NCBI GenBank assembly: GCA_900541055.1
Contig: UQHZ01000010.1
Coordinates: 11,671-75,670 of the forward strand
Direction: 5' to 3'
Length of the DNA: 64,000 nt
Source of the DNA: an uncultured Collinsella sp.
GTDB taxonomy: Bacteria > Actinomycetota > Coriobacteriia > Coriobacteriales > Coriobacteriaceae
A program made the translations under genes and the position numbers. Of this stretch, positions 55,982 to 64,000 are shown piece after piece (the first letter of the stretch is position 1; each line of letters begins with the position of its first letter). The notes beneath the pieces were generated by a model. That model worked only from the letters and a program-made list of their open reading frames with translations, did not search any database and had not been told where the DNA came from.

Positions 55982-57277
55982 CTACCGGTGGTCGGCGATG
56001 TAGCCCAAAGCGACGGCGGCATAAGCCGCGGCGCCAAGGGGAAGCTCGGCATCGCTAAAACGTGCCTTGGGATGATGCTGAGCAAAATGCTCGTCCGTAT
56101 CAGTCACGGCAGCGCCCACGGTAAAGTACGCACTCGGGATCTCACTCGAGATCAACGCGAAGTCCTCGCTCGCCATGGCGTGGAACAGCGGCAGGAAGGC
56201 GGCCTTGGGCAGCGTCGCACCCACATAGCCAAGCGAAGCCTGGGTCATGTCGTCATCGAGCACGAGCGGGGGAACATCCGAGAGCGTCTCGATGGTGGCC
56301 GGCGTACGATAGGTCGTGGCAACGCCGTTGACGACCTCCGCGATGCGGGTCTTGAGGTGCTCCATGAGCTCGACGTCGAATCCGCGCAGCGTACCTTCGA
56401 GCACACAAGTGTCGGGGATGACATTTGCGGCCTGACCGCCGGCGAACTTGCCAACGGTAAGCGCAACCTCCTTGGCCGCCGGCACCTCGCGGGAGATGAG
56501 CTCCTGAAGCGCCAGATGCACATGGACGCCGGCCGTGATGGGGTCGATGCAGATCTCGGGGCTCGAGCCATGGCCGCCCTTGCCCTGAAGCGTGATGCGA
56601 AAACCGTACACGCCCGAGAGCGCCGGGCTGCCGTAGAGTACCAGACCAAGCGGCGACTGGCTATTGACATGCATGGCAAAGGCGGCCTGGGGGCGTGGGT
56701 TCTGCAGCAGACCGTCGGCGATGGCAGCGCGTGCCCCCTCAAAGGTCTCCTCACCCGGCTGGAACAGCAACTTGACGGTAGCATTGGCGTCGACAAGCTC
56801 GGCCTCGCGGGCCTTGAGCATACGAGCCGCACCAAGCAGCGCCGTCGCGTGCATATCGTGACCGCAAGCATGCATGCAGCCATTGGTGGATGCAAAGGGC
56901 TCGCCGGATTCCTCGGCAACGGGCAGGGCATCCATGTCGCCGCGGAGCATAATAACCGTACCGGCCTGTTCGTCCGCGCAGACGCCATTGCCCTGGGCCG
57001 CGGCGGCACCGGCGCCGACAAGGCTCACAACGCAGGAACCATCAACGAGCGTGGTATGGGGGATGTCCATCTCGTCCAGACGTGCCTGGATATAGGCAGA
57101 CGTCTGCGGAAGATTGTTACCGAGCTCGGGCATCTGGTGTAGATCGTGTCGCCACGCAGCGAGCTCGTCTGCAAAAGCCTGAGCTTCTGCGACAAGACCG
57201 TCACCTATAGCGGTCTGCGCCGCTGTGGTAGCTTGAGGCGCTGGTTGCGGTTGAAAATCGGACAGTGCTGGTGCCAT
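55982..57277 (-). CDS. M20D-family amidohydrolase (HipO/IAA-amino acid hydrolase-like)
   Basis: A 431-residue metal-dependent amidohydrolase. Features: WRHDLHQMPELGNNLPQTSA, metal-site motif VIMLRGDMDALPVAEESGEPF, CMHACGHDMHATALLGAA, FQPGEETFEGARAAI and AMASEDFALISSEIPSAYF near the end. The dimerisation domain lies at about residues 200-320. Members cleave N-acyl or N-aminoacyl amides such as hippurate; substrate unknown here. ATG 57275-57277 follows GGAGGG by 5 nt. It precedes the truncated transporter in the same direction, suggesting a former uptake-hydrolysis pair. Confidence 0.9.
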   Translation of the reverse strand: MAPALSDFQPQPAPQATTAAQTAIGDGLVAEAQAFADELAAWRHDLHQMPELGNNLPQTSAYIQARLDEMDIPHTTLVDGSCVVSLVGAGAAAAQGNGVCADEQAGTVIMLRGDMDALPVAEESGEPFASTNGCMHACGHDMHATALLGAARMLKAREAELVDANATVKLLFQPGEETFEGARAAIADGLLQNPRPQAAFAMHVNSQSPLGLVLYGSPALSGVYGFRITLQGKGGHGSSPEICIDPITAGVHVHLALQELISREVPAAKEVALTVGKFAGGQAANVIPDTCVLEGTLRGFDVELMEHLKTRIAEVVNGVATTYRTPATIETLSDVPPLVLDDDMTQASLGYVGATLPKAAFLPLFHAMASEDFALISSEIPSAYFTVGAAVTDTDEHFAQHHPKARFSDAELPLGAAAYAAVALGYIADHR

Positions 57278-57355
57278 AGATGCCCTCCAGTAACGTTTTT
57301 GCAGCAAGCACTTTGATAGCGTAAAGTGCAAGGTACAACTTTAAGGGCGATGCAT

Positions 57356-57380
57356 AAAAAATGCCGCCCCGGGAGGCGGC
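57356..57380 (-). terminator. Rho-independent terminator of the EamA transporter gene
   Basis: GCCGCC (57363-57368) pairs with GGCGGC (57375-57380); the minus-strand transcript continues ATTTTTT. It lies 19 nt beyond the stop. Confidence 0.85.
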
Positions 57381-57398
57381 GCAACAAGTTGTTTACAA

Positions 57399-58376
57399 TT
57401 ACGGGCGCGGCTTTTGGCGCAAGAAGTCGAAATGCGTCTCGCTCAAGATAATCGACAGGAAGATGAGCGCGAAGCCGGCGAGCAGACGCGAAGTGAGCGC
57501 CTCCCCCATCAGCAGCACCGAGAACAGCACACCCGAAGGCGATTCCATCGAAAGGAGCAGCGAGCCCGTCGAGGCCGGGACATGCGCCAGGCCGACGTTT
57601 TGGATGAGCAGGGCCACGCACGTACAGCCCACCGATAGAAACGCCATCACACCGATAAAGCTCGGCGTCCACACGGACAGCGGCGCTTGGGTCTCGAATA
57701 ACAGCGACGAGATCAGGCTCAGCACGCCGTTGCCCACAAACATCCAAAACGTGATGACGTTGATATCCATCTTGCGACCGTATTTGGCCGTCACCGCCAT
57801 CTGGATGGCGAAAAAGACCGCACCAGCCAGCGTAATGACGTCACCGATGTTGAACTCGACGCTATCGAGCGCCACCAGGCCAATGCCCGCCAAGCACAGC
57901 AGCGCCGCGCCCAGGTTATAGCGGGTGAGTTTTTCGCCGCTCAGAAAATAGCTCGCGAACGGCACGAGGATGCAATACGTGCCCGTCAAAAAAGCATTCT
58001 TGCCCGCCGTAGTATGTGCCAGACCGACCGTCTGCAACGCATAGGCCGCCCACATGAGCACGCCCATACTCAGGCCAACGATCAGGTTGCGGGCATTGAA
58101 ATGTGCAATGATGCGTTTGTGGAAGACGGCAAACATGACCAACGCTGCGGGCAGAAAGCGCACGTAGAGAAGTTCAAACACCGGAATGGTGTCGAGCGCG
58201 TCCTTCATGGTCGTAAAGGAGTAGCCCCAGACGACTGCCACCGAAAGTAGCAGGACTTTCCAGAACAGCGGCGAGCGAGCGCCGGCGCCGCGGAAGGTGC
58301 CACCCGCGCCCAAATCCTCACGGGCCACAGGGCTATCGGGCATGTTTTCGATTTCGTTGGCAGCGTATTGGGCCAT
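57399..58376 (-). CDS. EamA/RhaT-family DMT transporter
   Basis: A 325-residue protein with ten predicted membrane helices forming two EamA repeats (about residues 45-170 and 185-315). The first repeat shows LLSVAVVWGYSFTTMKDAL, ELLYVRFLPAALVM and NAFLTGTYCILVPFASYFL; the second FFAIQMAVTAKYGR and STGSLLLSMESPSGVLFSVLLMGE. Such transporters export or import small metabolites; the substrate is not predictable. ATG 58374-58376 follows GAGGA by 6 nt. Single gene with terminator. Confidence 0.88.
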   Translation of the reverse strand: MAQYAANEIENMPDSPVAREDLGAGGTFRGAGARSPLFWKVLLLSVAVVWGYSFTTMKDALDTIPVFELLYVRFLPAALVMFAVFHKRIIAHFNARNLIVGLSMGVLMWAAYALQTVGLAHTTAGKNAFLTGTYCILVPFASYFLSGEKLTRYNLGAALLCLAGIGLVALDSVEFNIGDVITLAGAVFFAIQMAVTAKYGRKMDINVITFWMFVGNGVLSLISSLLFETQAPLSVWTPSFIGVMAFLSVGCTCVALLIQNVGLAHVPASTGSLLLSMESPSGVLFSVLLMGEALTSRLLAGFALIFLSIILSETHFDFLRQKPRP

Positions 58377-58447
58377 GGAACATCCTCGCACTCAATCTGG
58401 GCGTGGTGTCCGCACGCGTATGGCTGCGTGCCGCCTCATGGTCAAAT

Positions 58448-58482
58448 AAAAACGGGGCGCACCGGACCCCCGGCACGCCCCG
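58448..58482 (-). terminator. Rho-independent terminator downstream of the YhgE/Pip pair
   Basis: CGGGGCG (58453-58459) pairs with CGCCCCG (58476-58482), with an inner CCGG/CCGG pair; on the minus strand a run of T follows (GTTTTTATTT). It lies 230 nt beyond the yhgE-like stop, with a hairpin repeat between, so it may end read-through. Confidence 0.75.
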
Positions 58483-58570
58483 CTACTGTAGCAACAACCA
58501 AGCAACCCGCGCAATTCACCGCACTAAAGTACCGACTTGAATAACCTCGATGTTTCGTCAACGTCAGCGA

Positions 58571-58669
58571 AAACGACCCTAAGCGAGCAAGGTGACGTGA
58601 AATGAAAGGGCGCTGACCTTCTGGTCGCGCCCTTGAAATTGAACGTCAGATTGCCGCTTAGGGTCGTTT
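58571..58669. repeat. Hairpin repeat with AAACGACCCTAAGCG arms
   Basis: AAACGACCCTAAGCG (58571-58585) and its exact complement (58655-58669) bound a 99-nt fold. Inside, GCAAGGTGACGT pairs at 10 of 12 positions with a matching arm, and AAGGGCGC pairs with GCGCCCTT around the tip. The first 40 nt recur almost unchanged at the right edge of the window (63961-64000). It lies 41 nt beyond the stop of the first YhgE/Pip gene. Confidence 0.85.
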
Positions 58670-58709
58670 GCAGCGTCGAGCCGTTACGCGGTTTGGTAAA
58701 ACCGCGTAA

Positions 58710-60899
58710 CTAGATTAATTTAGTACTCTCAAGCTTTTCGATAATCCAGTCGTTGGCTTTGATGACTGGGCGGCGGAAGACGACGCCCAGGGCCAGCGAC
58801 GGAATCAGATAGCTCGCCAGAATGCCCAGCTCAACCCAGTACTCCATATGGTAGGCACCGGCCATGGCGGCGTGCATGGCGTTGATGCCGTGAGTAAACG
58901 GCAGGAACGGATAAATCGCCTGGAACACGGGGCCGGTCATCTCGATGGGGAACGTGCCGCCCGAACCGCCGACCTGCATGACCAACAGCACGACCGCGAG
59001 CGCCTTGCCGATATCACCAAACGACACCGTAAGCGTGTAGACGATATTGGAGAACACGAGACTCGCGACCCAGCCCGCCAGCACAAACTGCAGCGGGTTG
59101 TCGCACTGAATGCCAAAGAACAGAATGTCGCCCGCGCACACGAGCGTTGCCTGCAGCAGAGCCAAACCGCCAAAGAACAGGTAACGGCCCAGATAGATCT
59201 CGTGCAGGCGTACGGGGATGAGCTCGTTGATAAGCTCATCGTCAACCGAGACCTTCATCATGGCTGCCAGTACGATCGAGCCGACCCAGAGCGACAGAAT
59301 CGTGTAGAACGGTGCCATGGCCGAACCGTAGTTGCGGATCGGATAGACCGGCTTGCGGTCGAGCGCGACGGGGCCGGAAAGCGACACGGCCAGACCCTCG
59401 GGATCATTGCCGATCATCGTCTTGATCGTAGCGAGGTCATCCGACATCAAGGCGCCGTCGAGCTCGTCCTTAAACGCGCTGATCTTGTCCGACGCCTCGC
59501 CCAGCTGATCGGAAGCCTTGTTGACCAGCTTTGCAGCCTTGGAGAGGCCCTTTGCCAGCGAACCGGAAGCAGCGGTCAGGCCGTCTACGGCGCTATCCAG
59601 GTCGCCCGAGATGCCATCAAGCGAGTCCAAAACGCCCGAAATAGTCTTCTTGAGTTCTTTGGCCTTGACCGAAAACGTAGAGTCGTAGTCAATCTTGGCG
59701 CCCGAGATACCAGCCTTGGCATCCGCGATTGCCTGATCGACCTCGGCACGCGATTTGTTAACCTCTGCCATACTCTTCGTGAGCGACGTCGCGATATTCG
59801 TCAGCTCATTGGCATTGTTGCGGTACTCCGTCGCGGTTTTATCAAGCTCGGCAGCCGCGTCCTCAAGCCCTGCCTTGAGCTTATCGTTACTCACCTGGTC
59901 AGCAAGACTGCGGAGCTCATTCGCCGTGCCATCAATCTCGTCGACACGTTTATTGAGTGACGCTGCGCCACCGTAGAGCTGAGACACCGTAAGATCGACG
60001 TGCTTGTTTGCAGCGTCGAATGCCTTTGCGAGCTCGGTAGAAACGTTATCGAACGAACCTGCGCTCCCATCAATAGCAGCATCGATCGCATCGCTGGCAG
60101 ACTTGAGCGCTTGCTCGGAATCGGCAATACCGCTCTCGGCATGCTGCATGAGCTGCTTCACCGACTCCTCGGTCGATCCGGACTGCTGGAGCATACCGCT
60201 CGCCGACGTCAACGAATCGGACGTGGAGCTCAAAATGCCCGCAAGCGACGTTGCGCTGGCCTGAACGTCCTGCAGGTCCTGGACCGAATCGCCGAGCGTC
60301 GAGGACAGGTTGGCGATAAAGTTGCTAACCTGGTCGGTGCTCATGTAATCGAGCAGGCTGGACACAGTCTTAAGACCGATGGTCGTGATGGTCTTGGTAA
60401 AGGTCTCGTTAACCTGGCTCTGAACGGCGCTCGAGCCCTTCTCGGTTACGATCTGTGCAATGGCATTTGCCTTCTGATTCTCGTAAAACTCGATATCGGC
60501 GTGTTTCACGTCGGTCGAGAAAAGCGTCATCATGTCTGCGCTAAACGTTTTGGGGATAACAACGGCCGCATAGTACGCGCCCGACTTAACGCCCTCGATA
60601 GCCTTTTCGCGATTGTTGAGCACAACCCAATCGAAGCTCTCGTTGCCGCGTAGGGTGGCGGTCACGTTTTCGCCCACGTTAACCTCGACGGGGATCAAAT
60701 CGCTCTCGTAACCCTCATCGGTGTTGACCACGGCGATCTTAAGATTGCCGGTGTTGCCGTACGGATCCCAGCTGCCGGCGATGTTAAACCACGCGTACAG
60801 ACACGGTACGATAATGAGGCCCATCACGACAACCAAGCCGATCACGGAGCGAGACACGTTTTGGACATCGCGCTTAAACTGATGCAGGATGTTCTTCAT
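58710..60899 (-). CDS. YhgE/Pip-domain membrane protein (smaller)
   Basis: A 729-residue protein with one N-terminal membrane helix (VIGLVVVMGLIIVPCLYAWFN), the family signature AGSWDPYGNTGNLKIAVVNTDE, a long extracytoplasmic region of about 480 residues rich in predicted coiled coil and Ser/Ala/Asp repeats, and five to six C-terminal helices of the ABC-2 type with GGSGGTFPIEMTGPVFQAIYPFLPFTHGINAM. Relatives include the Lactococcus phage-infection protein Pip and YhgE, cell-envelope proteins of uncertain role. ATG 60897-60899 directly follows the partner's stop and has AAAGGAGG upstream. Confidence 0.9.
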   Translation of the reverse strand: MKNILHQFKRDVQNVSRSVIGLVVVMGLIIVPCLYAWFNIAGSWDPYGNTGNLKIAVVNTDEGYESDLIPVEVNVGENVTATLRGNESFDWVVLNNREKAIEGVKSGAYYAAVVIPKTFSADMMTLFSTDVKHADIEFYENQKANAIAQIVTEKGSSAVQSQVNETFTKTITTIGLKTVSSLLDYMSTDQVSNFIANLSSTLGDSVQDLQDVQASATSLAGILSSTSDSLTSASGMLQQSGSTEESVKQLMQHAESGIADSEQALKSASDAIDAAIDGSAGSFDNVSTELAKAFDAANKHVDLTVSQLYGGAASLNKRVDEIDGTANELRSLADQVSNDKLKAGLEDAAAELDKTATEYRNNANELTNIATSLTKSMAEVNKSRAEVDQAIADAKAGISGAKIDYDSTFSVKAKELKKTISGVLDSLDGISGDLDSAVDGLTAASGSLAKGLSKAAKLVNKASDQLGEASDKISAFKDELDGALMSDDLATIKTMIGNDPEGLAVSLSGPVALDRKPVYPIRNYGSAMAPFYTILSLWVGSIVLAAMMKVSVDDELINELIPVRLHEIYLGRYLFFGGLALLQATLVCAGDILFFGIQCDNPLQFVLAGWVASLVFSNIVYTLTVSFGDIGKALAVVLLVMQVGGSGGTFPIEMTGPVFQAIYPFLPFTHGINAMHAAMAGAYHMEYWVELGILASYLIPSLALGVVFRRPVIKANDWIIEKLESTKLI

Positions 60900-63716
60900 T
60901 TATGCCTCACCTCCTTTGGAGTGCTTGCCAAGCGCGGTGGTATCTCCATCATTTGTGGCTGTGCTGTCGCTGCCCTGAGATTTATGGTGCGAGCCGATAT
61001 GCGGCAAGCGGCCCGTGGACTGATCGCCGCCCTTGGCACCACGCTCGCTGGCGTTGAGGCCAAACATGTGGCGGGCGGCCGGAATGGCGGCCGTGTGCTC
61101 GCGCATCTCGCGGCGCAGGTCCTCATCCGAAAGCGCCGAGATGCGCATCTGGGTGTTGAGGCTTGCGCGGATGTACTCGATGTTGATGAGCCAGCCGCAG
61201 ATGGCAATGACCGAGATAATCCAGATGACCAGCAGAATGATCTTGCCATTGTTGTCGATATCGAGAACCGTCGACAGAACGAAGAGCAGCACCTGCACGC
61301 CGACTACAGCGGCGAAACCGCCCTTGATGTAGTACGGGTAGCGATGTTCAAAGGCGACCGCATGATCGAGCAGTTCGCGACGGTACGAATCGGAATCGAG
61401 CATGACACGCATGGCCGTGCGCAGCGAGTAGCGCTGGCGCGGCAGGTCATTGGACTCGCAGATCATCAGACCCGTCGTGGAAAGCTGCTTATCGAAGAGC
61501 AGGTTGAGGTTGAGCAGCAGCGGACGCAGTTGCAGGCCGATAAAGAGCGCCACGATCAAGAACACGCCCAGAATGCACAGGTTAAACAGGTAGTTGAACG
61601 AGTACATGCCGCCGACCGTCTCGCGCAGCAGATTGATGCCGTAGGTAAAGGGCAGCAGCGGATGCAGCCACTGGAAGAAGCCGGGCATCATCTCGATGGG
61701 GTACATACCTGATGAACCCGGAATCTGCACGATAACCAGAATGACGCCGATTGCCTTGCCGATGTGCTTAAACGTAGTGGACAGCGCGTAAATGATGTTG
61801 ACGTACGTAAACGAGATGGCGATACCACCCAGCACAAATAGGAGCGGGTTGACGCACTGCACGCCAATGACCAGATCGCCCACCGTAACGATGATGGCCT
61901 GCAACGCGCCCAGGATCACCATCAGCAGCCAGCGACCAAAGTAGCCCTGACGCGCGGTAAAGCTGCCGATGCCTTCGCGGTCGACTTCGAGCTTATAGAT
62001 GGCGATGAGCACATAGCCGCCCACCCACAGCGCCAGATTGGTGTAGAAAGGAGCAATGCCCGAGCCGAAGCTCTTGACCGGATAGATCGACTTAGACGTG
62101 AGCTCAACCGGAGATGCCATGAAATCTGCGACGTCATTGACATCGACGCCCATCAGATCAGCCAGCTCGCCCATGGACTCGGAAGTCTGCAGGGCCGCGA
62201 TGTCGTTGGCGGCGGTTGCAAGCTTGTCCTGGACCTTGGCAAGCGAGGAATCGGTCTGGGCCAGCGTGGTCTTGGCCTGCTTGAGCGTCGCATCGAGTTG
62301 GGCCAGCGTGCCACGCGCGCTCGCAATCGTGGGGGTCATACCCGACACAATGCCGGTCAAATCGCCCGAAACGGCGGCAAAGGAGTCCAGCGCGCTCGAA
62401 GCCTTCGGCAGCGCGTTCTGCCCCAGATCGGTCTGAGCCTGACCGAGGTTAGCCGTACCGGTCTGAATTGCCGCGTTGAGTGCGCTGCTCGCGTTCGAGA
62501 TTGCCGTAGCGTCGTTTGCCATGGCGCTCGACTGTGCAGAAAGGCCATCCTTGATGCTCTGCAGCTTCTGGTTTTGCTCGCGAAGCGAATCGATGGTCGA
62601 TACAATGCGCGCGTCAATTTCCTCGGAACCTGTCGACGTGTCATTGACGAGAATCTCCAAGTGCCCGATAACGGCCTTATTGTGATCGATCGTCGCTTGG
62701 AGAGACTCGAGCGAGTTGTCGATGCGGGTGGTCGTAGATGCGACCGTACCCGTCAGCTTGCCAATCGCAGCGTTCGCGGAGGCCGACGTCTTGGTGAGCG
62801 CAAGGCTGCCCTCCGAAAGTGCCTTGGAGAGCGAGGTGATGGACTTGCCAGCCGTGGTGCGAGCTTCGCCCAGCAGGTCATTGCCCTGAGCGATTGCCTG
62901 CGTTAGCGAAGGCGCCTGTCCCTGCAGGCCCGCCAACGCAGCATCGGCCGAAGCAATCGAGCTGCTTGTCTTGTCGATGGCGGTGTTCATGTCGCCGATG
63001 GAATCACGTACTTCGCCTAGGGTATCAGACGCTTCGGACACCGAACCAGCCAGCGAATCCTGGGTCTGGGTCGCTTTGTCCTTTAAATCGACTCCGGCAT
63101 CTTTGGCGATTCCGGCAACAGTCTCGCCCACGGTGGAGACAAACTCCGAGTTGATCTGCTCCTCGATGGTATTGGCGCCAGTGTCGGTGACCTTGGGCGC
63201 AATAGCGCTCTTCTTCTCGTTGACGTAGTACGTGAGCTTGGGCTGATGGTAATTGCCGTCGAGCATTGAGACAAGATTGTCAGAGAAGTTCTTGGGAATC
63301 ACGATGGCAGCATAGTACTCGCCGCTCTCGACGCCCTCTTTGGCATCGGCCGCCGAATCGACGAAGGTCCAGCCCAGTTGGTCGTTCTCCTTGAGCTGAT
63401 CGACGACCTGGTCGCCCGCGTTGAGCTCGCCCACTAGGTCGTTCTGGGTGCCCTGATCGTTGTTGGCGATGGCGATTTTAATGCCCTGGGTATTTCCGTA
63501 CGGATCCCAGTTTGCAACGATGTTGTACCAGGCATACAGCGAGGGAATGACGCACACGCCCAGGGTGACCACCAGGGCGACGGGATTCATAAGCAGTCGC
63601 TTAATGTCGCGCTTAAATATCGCAAAGGAGACCTTTGCGTTGGATAGTTTGCTGCCGAGACTCACGCTTGGACCATCCATCCTGTCGTTGAATCGAATCG
63701 TACTATCGACAACCAT
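60900..63716 (-). CDS. YhgE/Pip-domain membrane protein (larger)
   Basis: About 938 residues with the same plan as its downstream neighbour: KRDIKRLLMNPVALVVTLGV then YAWYNIVANWDPYGNTQGIK, IAIANNDQGTQNDLVGELN, a long coiled-coil-rich outer region, and C-terminal helices with GSSGMYPIEMMPGFFQWLHP and LLPFTYGINLLRE. It also has an extra C-terminal part (about 760-938) with two more helices and a Ser/Gly/His-rich tail. The start is uncertain: ATG 63714-63716 is reported, ATG 63678-63680 is possible, and neither has a good ribosome site. The two genes abut and probably work as a pair. Confidence 0.88.
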   Translation of the reverse strand: MVVDSTIRFNDRMDGPSVSLGSKLSNAKVSFAIFKRDIKRLLMNPVALVVTLGVCVIPSLYAWYNIVANWDPYGNTQGIKIAIANNDQGTQNDLVGELNAGDQVVDQLKENDQLGWTFVDSAADAKEGVESGEYYAAIVIPKNFSDNLVSMLDGNYHQPKLTYYVNEKKSAIAPKVTDTGANTIEEQINSEFVSTVGETVAGIAKDAGVDLKDKATQTQDSLAGSVSEASDTLGEVRDSIGDMNTAIDKTSSSIASADAALAGLQGQAPSLTQAIAQGNDLLGEARTTAGKSITSLSKALSEGSLALTKTSASANAAIGKLTGTVASTTTRIDNSLESLQATIDHNKAVIGHLEILVNDTSTGSEEIDARIVSTIDSLREQNQKLQSIKDGLSAQSSAMANDATAISNASSALNAAIQTGTANLGQAQTDLGQNALPKASSALDSFAAVSGDLTGIVSGMTPTIASARGTLAQLDATLKQAKTTLAQTDSSLAKVQDKLATAANDIAALQTSESMGELADLMGVDVNDVADFMASPVELTSKSIYPVKSFGSGIAPFYTNLALWVGGYVLIAIYKLEVDREGIGSFTARQGYFGRWLLMVILGALQAIIVTVGDLVIGVQCVNPLLFVLGGIAISFTYVNIIYALSTTFKHIGKAIGVILVIVQIPGSSGMYPIEMMPGFFQWLHPLLPFTYGINLLRETVGGMYSFNYLFNLCILGVFLIVALFIGLQLRPLLLNLNLLFDKQLSTTGLMICESNDLPRQRYSLRTAMRVMLDSDSYRRELLDHAVAFEHRYPYYIKGGFAAVVGVQVLLFVLSTVLDIDNNGKIILLVIWIISVIAICGWLINIEYIRASLNTQMRISALSDEDLRREMREHTAAIPAARHMFGLNASERGAKGGDQSTGRLPHIGSHHKSQGSDSTATNDGDTTALGKHSKGGEA

Positions 63717-63862
63717 TGTACGTAGACGCTTTAGTGCCTCGCGGCACAATGGTGCTGAGTTTTGCGGGTAGCAATATACTACGAAGATGATTTAACGTAC
63801 AGTTGTACAGTATCTTAAATTCCCGCAGCTCCCAAAACCACAACCCACACAAATTAGCAATC

Positions 63863-63924
63863 CGACTAGTCGTTGGGGACGTTCTTAACCGACTAGTCAA
63901 ACAAGAACGTCCCCGATGACTAGT
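63863..63924. repeat. Palindrome with repeated ACTAGT motifs
   Basis: GGGGACGTTCTT (63875-63886) pairs perfectly with AAGAACGTCCCC (63903-63914). Outside it, GACTAGTC and GACTAGT pair across 3-nt mismatches, and GACTAGTC occurs a third time in the loop (63891-63898). It lies in the region upstream of the larger YhgE/Pip gene; 63717-64000 holds no gene. Confidence 0.75.
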
Positions 63925-63960
63925 TTGGACCACGAAAGCGTCGCTGGTTGAGCATAAGTC

Positions 63961-64000
63961 AGCGAAAACGCCCCTAAGCGAGCAAGGTGACGTGAAAGAG
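63961..64000. repeat. Second copy of the 58571-type hairpin repeat (cut by window end)
   Basis: The last 40 bases of the window match 58565-58604, including AAGCGAGCAAGGTGACGTGA, with one change in the arm (CGCCCC for CGACCC) and divergence at the very end. Only the left arm is inside the window. Confidence 0.75.

Overview
The window looks like a chromosomal segment of a gut Coriobacteriia, most probably Collinsella. This is inferred from the GC-rich coding sequence, the mix of actinobacterial-type and PTS/fermentative genes, and the gene set (Kdp, Lar, Feo, YhgE/Pip, uronate catabolism). No rRNA, tRNA, CRISPR array or phage was seen. Most genes lie on the minus strand in short operons with canonical Shine-Dalgarno sites. 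Intergenic regions are unusually rich in large palindromes.

Layout. 1-327: start of a flavin oxidoreductase running off the left edge. 576-8840: a divergent kdp locus, kdpFABC on minus (with the 28-residue kdpF) and kdpDE on plus. A 65-nt hairpin repeat brackets it on both sides. 8937-26093: a GltD-like reductase, then a pectin/galacturonate locus: TIM-barrel protein, GH105, SGNH esterase, CE8-esterase fusion, a second esterase, GH28, GPH transporter, uxaA, uxaB, uxaC and a LacI regulator. Paired GTGAACGTTCAC-type operators 38-41 bp apart sit at three promoters and tie these genes into one likely regulon. No enzyme shows a signal peptide, so pectin oligomers seem to be imported and then demethylated, deacetylated and cut in the cytoplasm to galacturonate, then taken to 2-keto-3-deoxygluconate.

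26238-35333: a small Cys-rich membrane protein, a three-gene glycosyltransferase operon (including a BcsA-like synthase with a PilZ signature), feoA-feoA-feoB behind a strong palindromic operator, and an HPr-like protein with Asp at the regulatory Ser46 position. 35434-42231: a MITE-like element, an APC transporter, and ebgA/ebgC beta-galactosidase with a divergent LacI repressor and three CAACCGGTTG operators. 42537-50189: aspS, serB, larB-larC1-tetR, and larD-larA (nickel-dependent lactate racemase and its probable channel). 50946-55330: ppc and hisS. 55523-64000: a truncated transporter, an M20 amidohydrolase, an EamA transporter and two adjacent YhgE/Pip membrane proteins.

The structure least explained by genes is the set of dispersed palindromes: a 127-nt hairpin family whose arms differ between copies yet stay complementary, two MITE-like elements with about 30-bp terminal inverted repeats, a tandem hairpin array, and other hairpin repeats, often just after gene ends.
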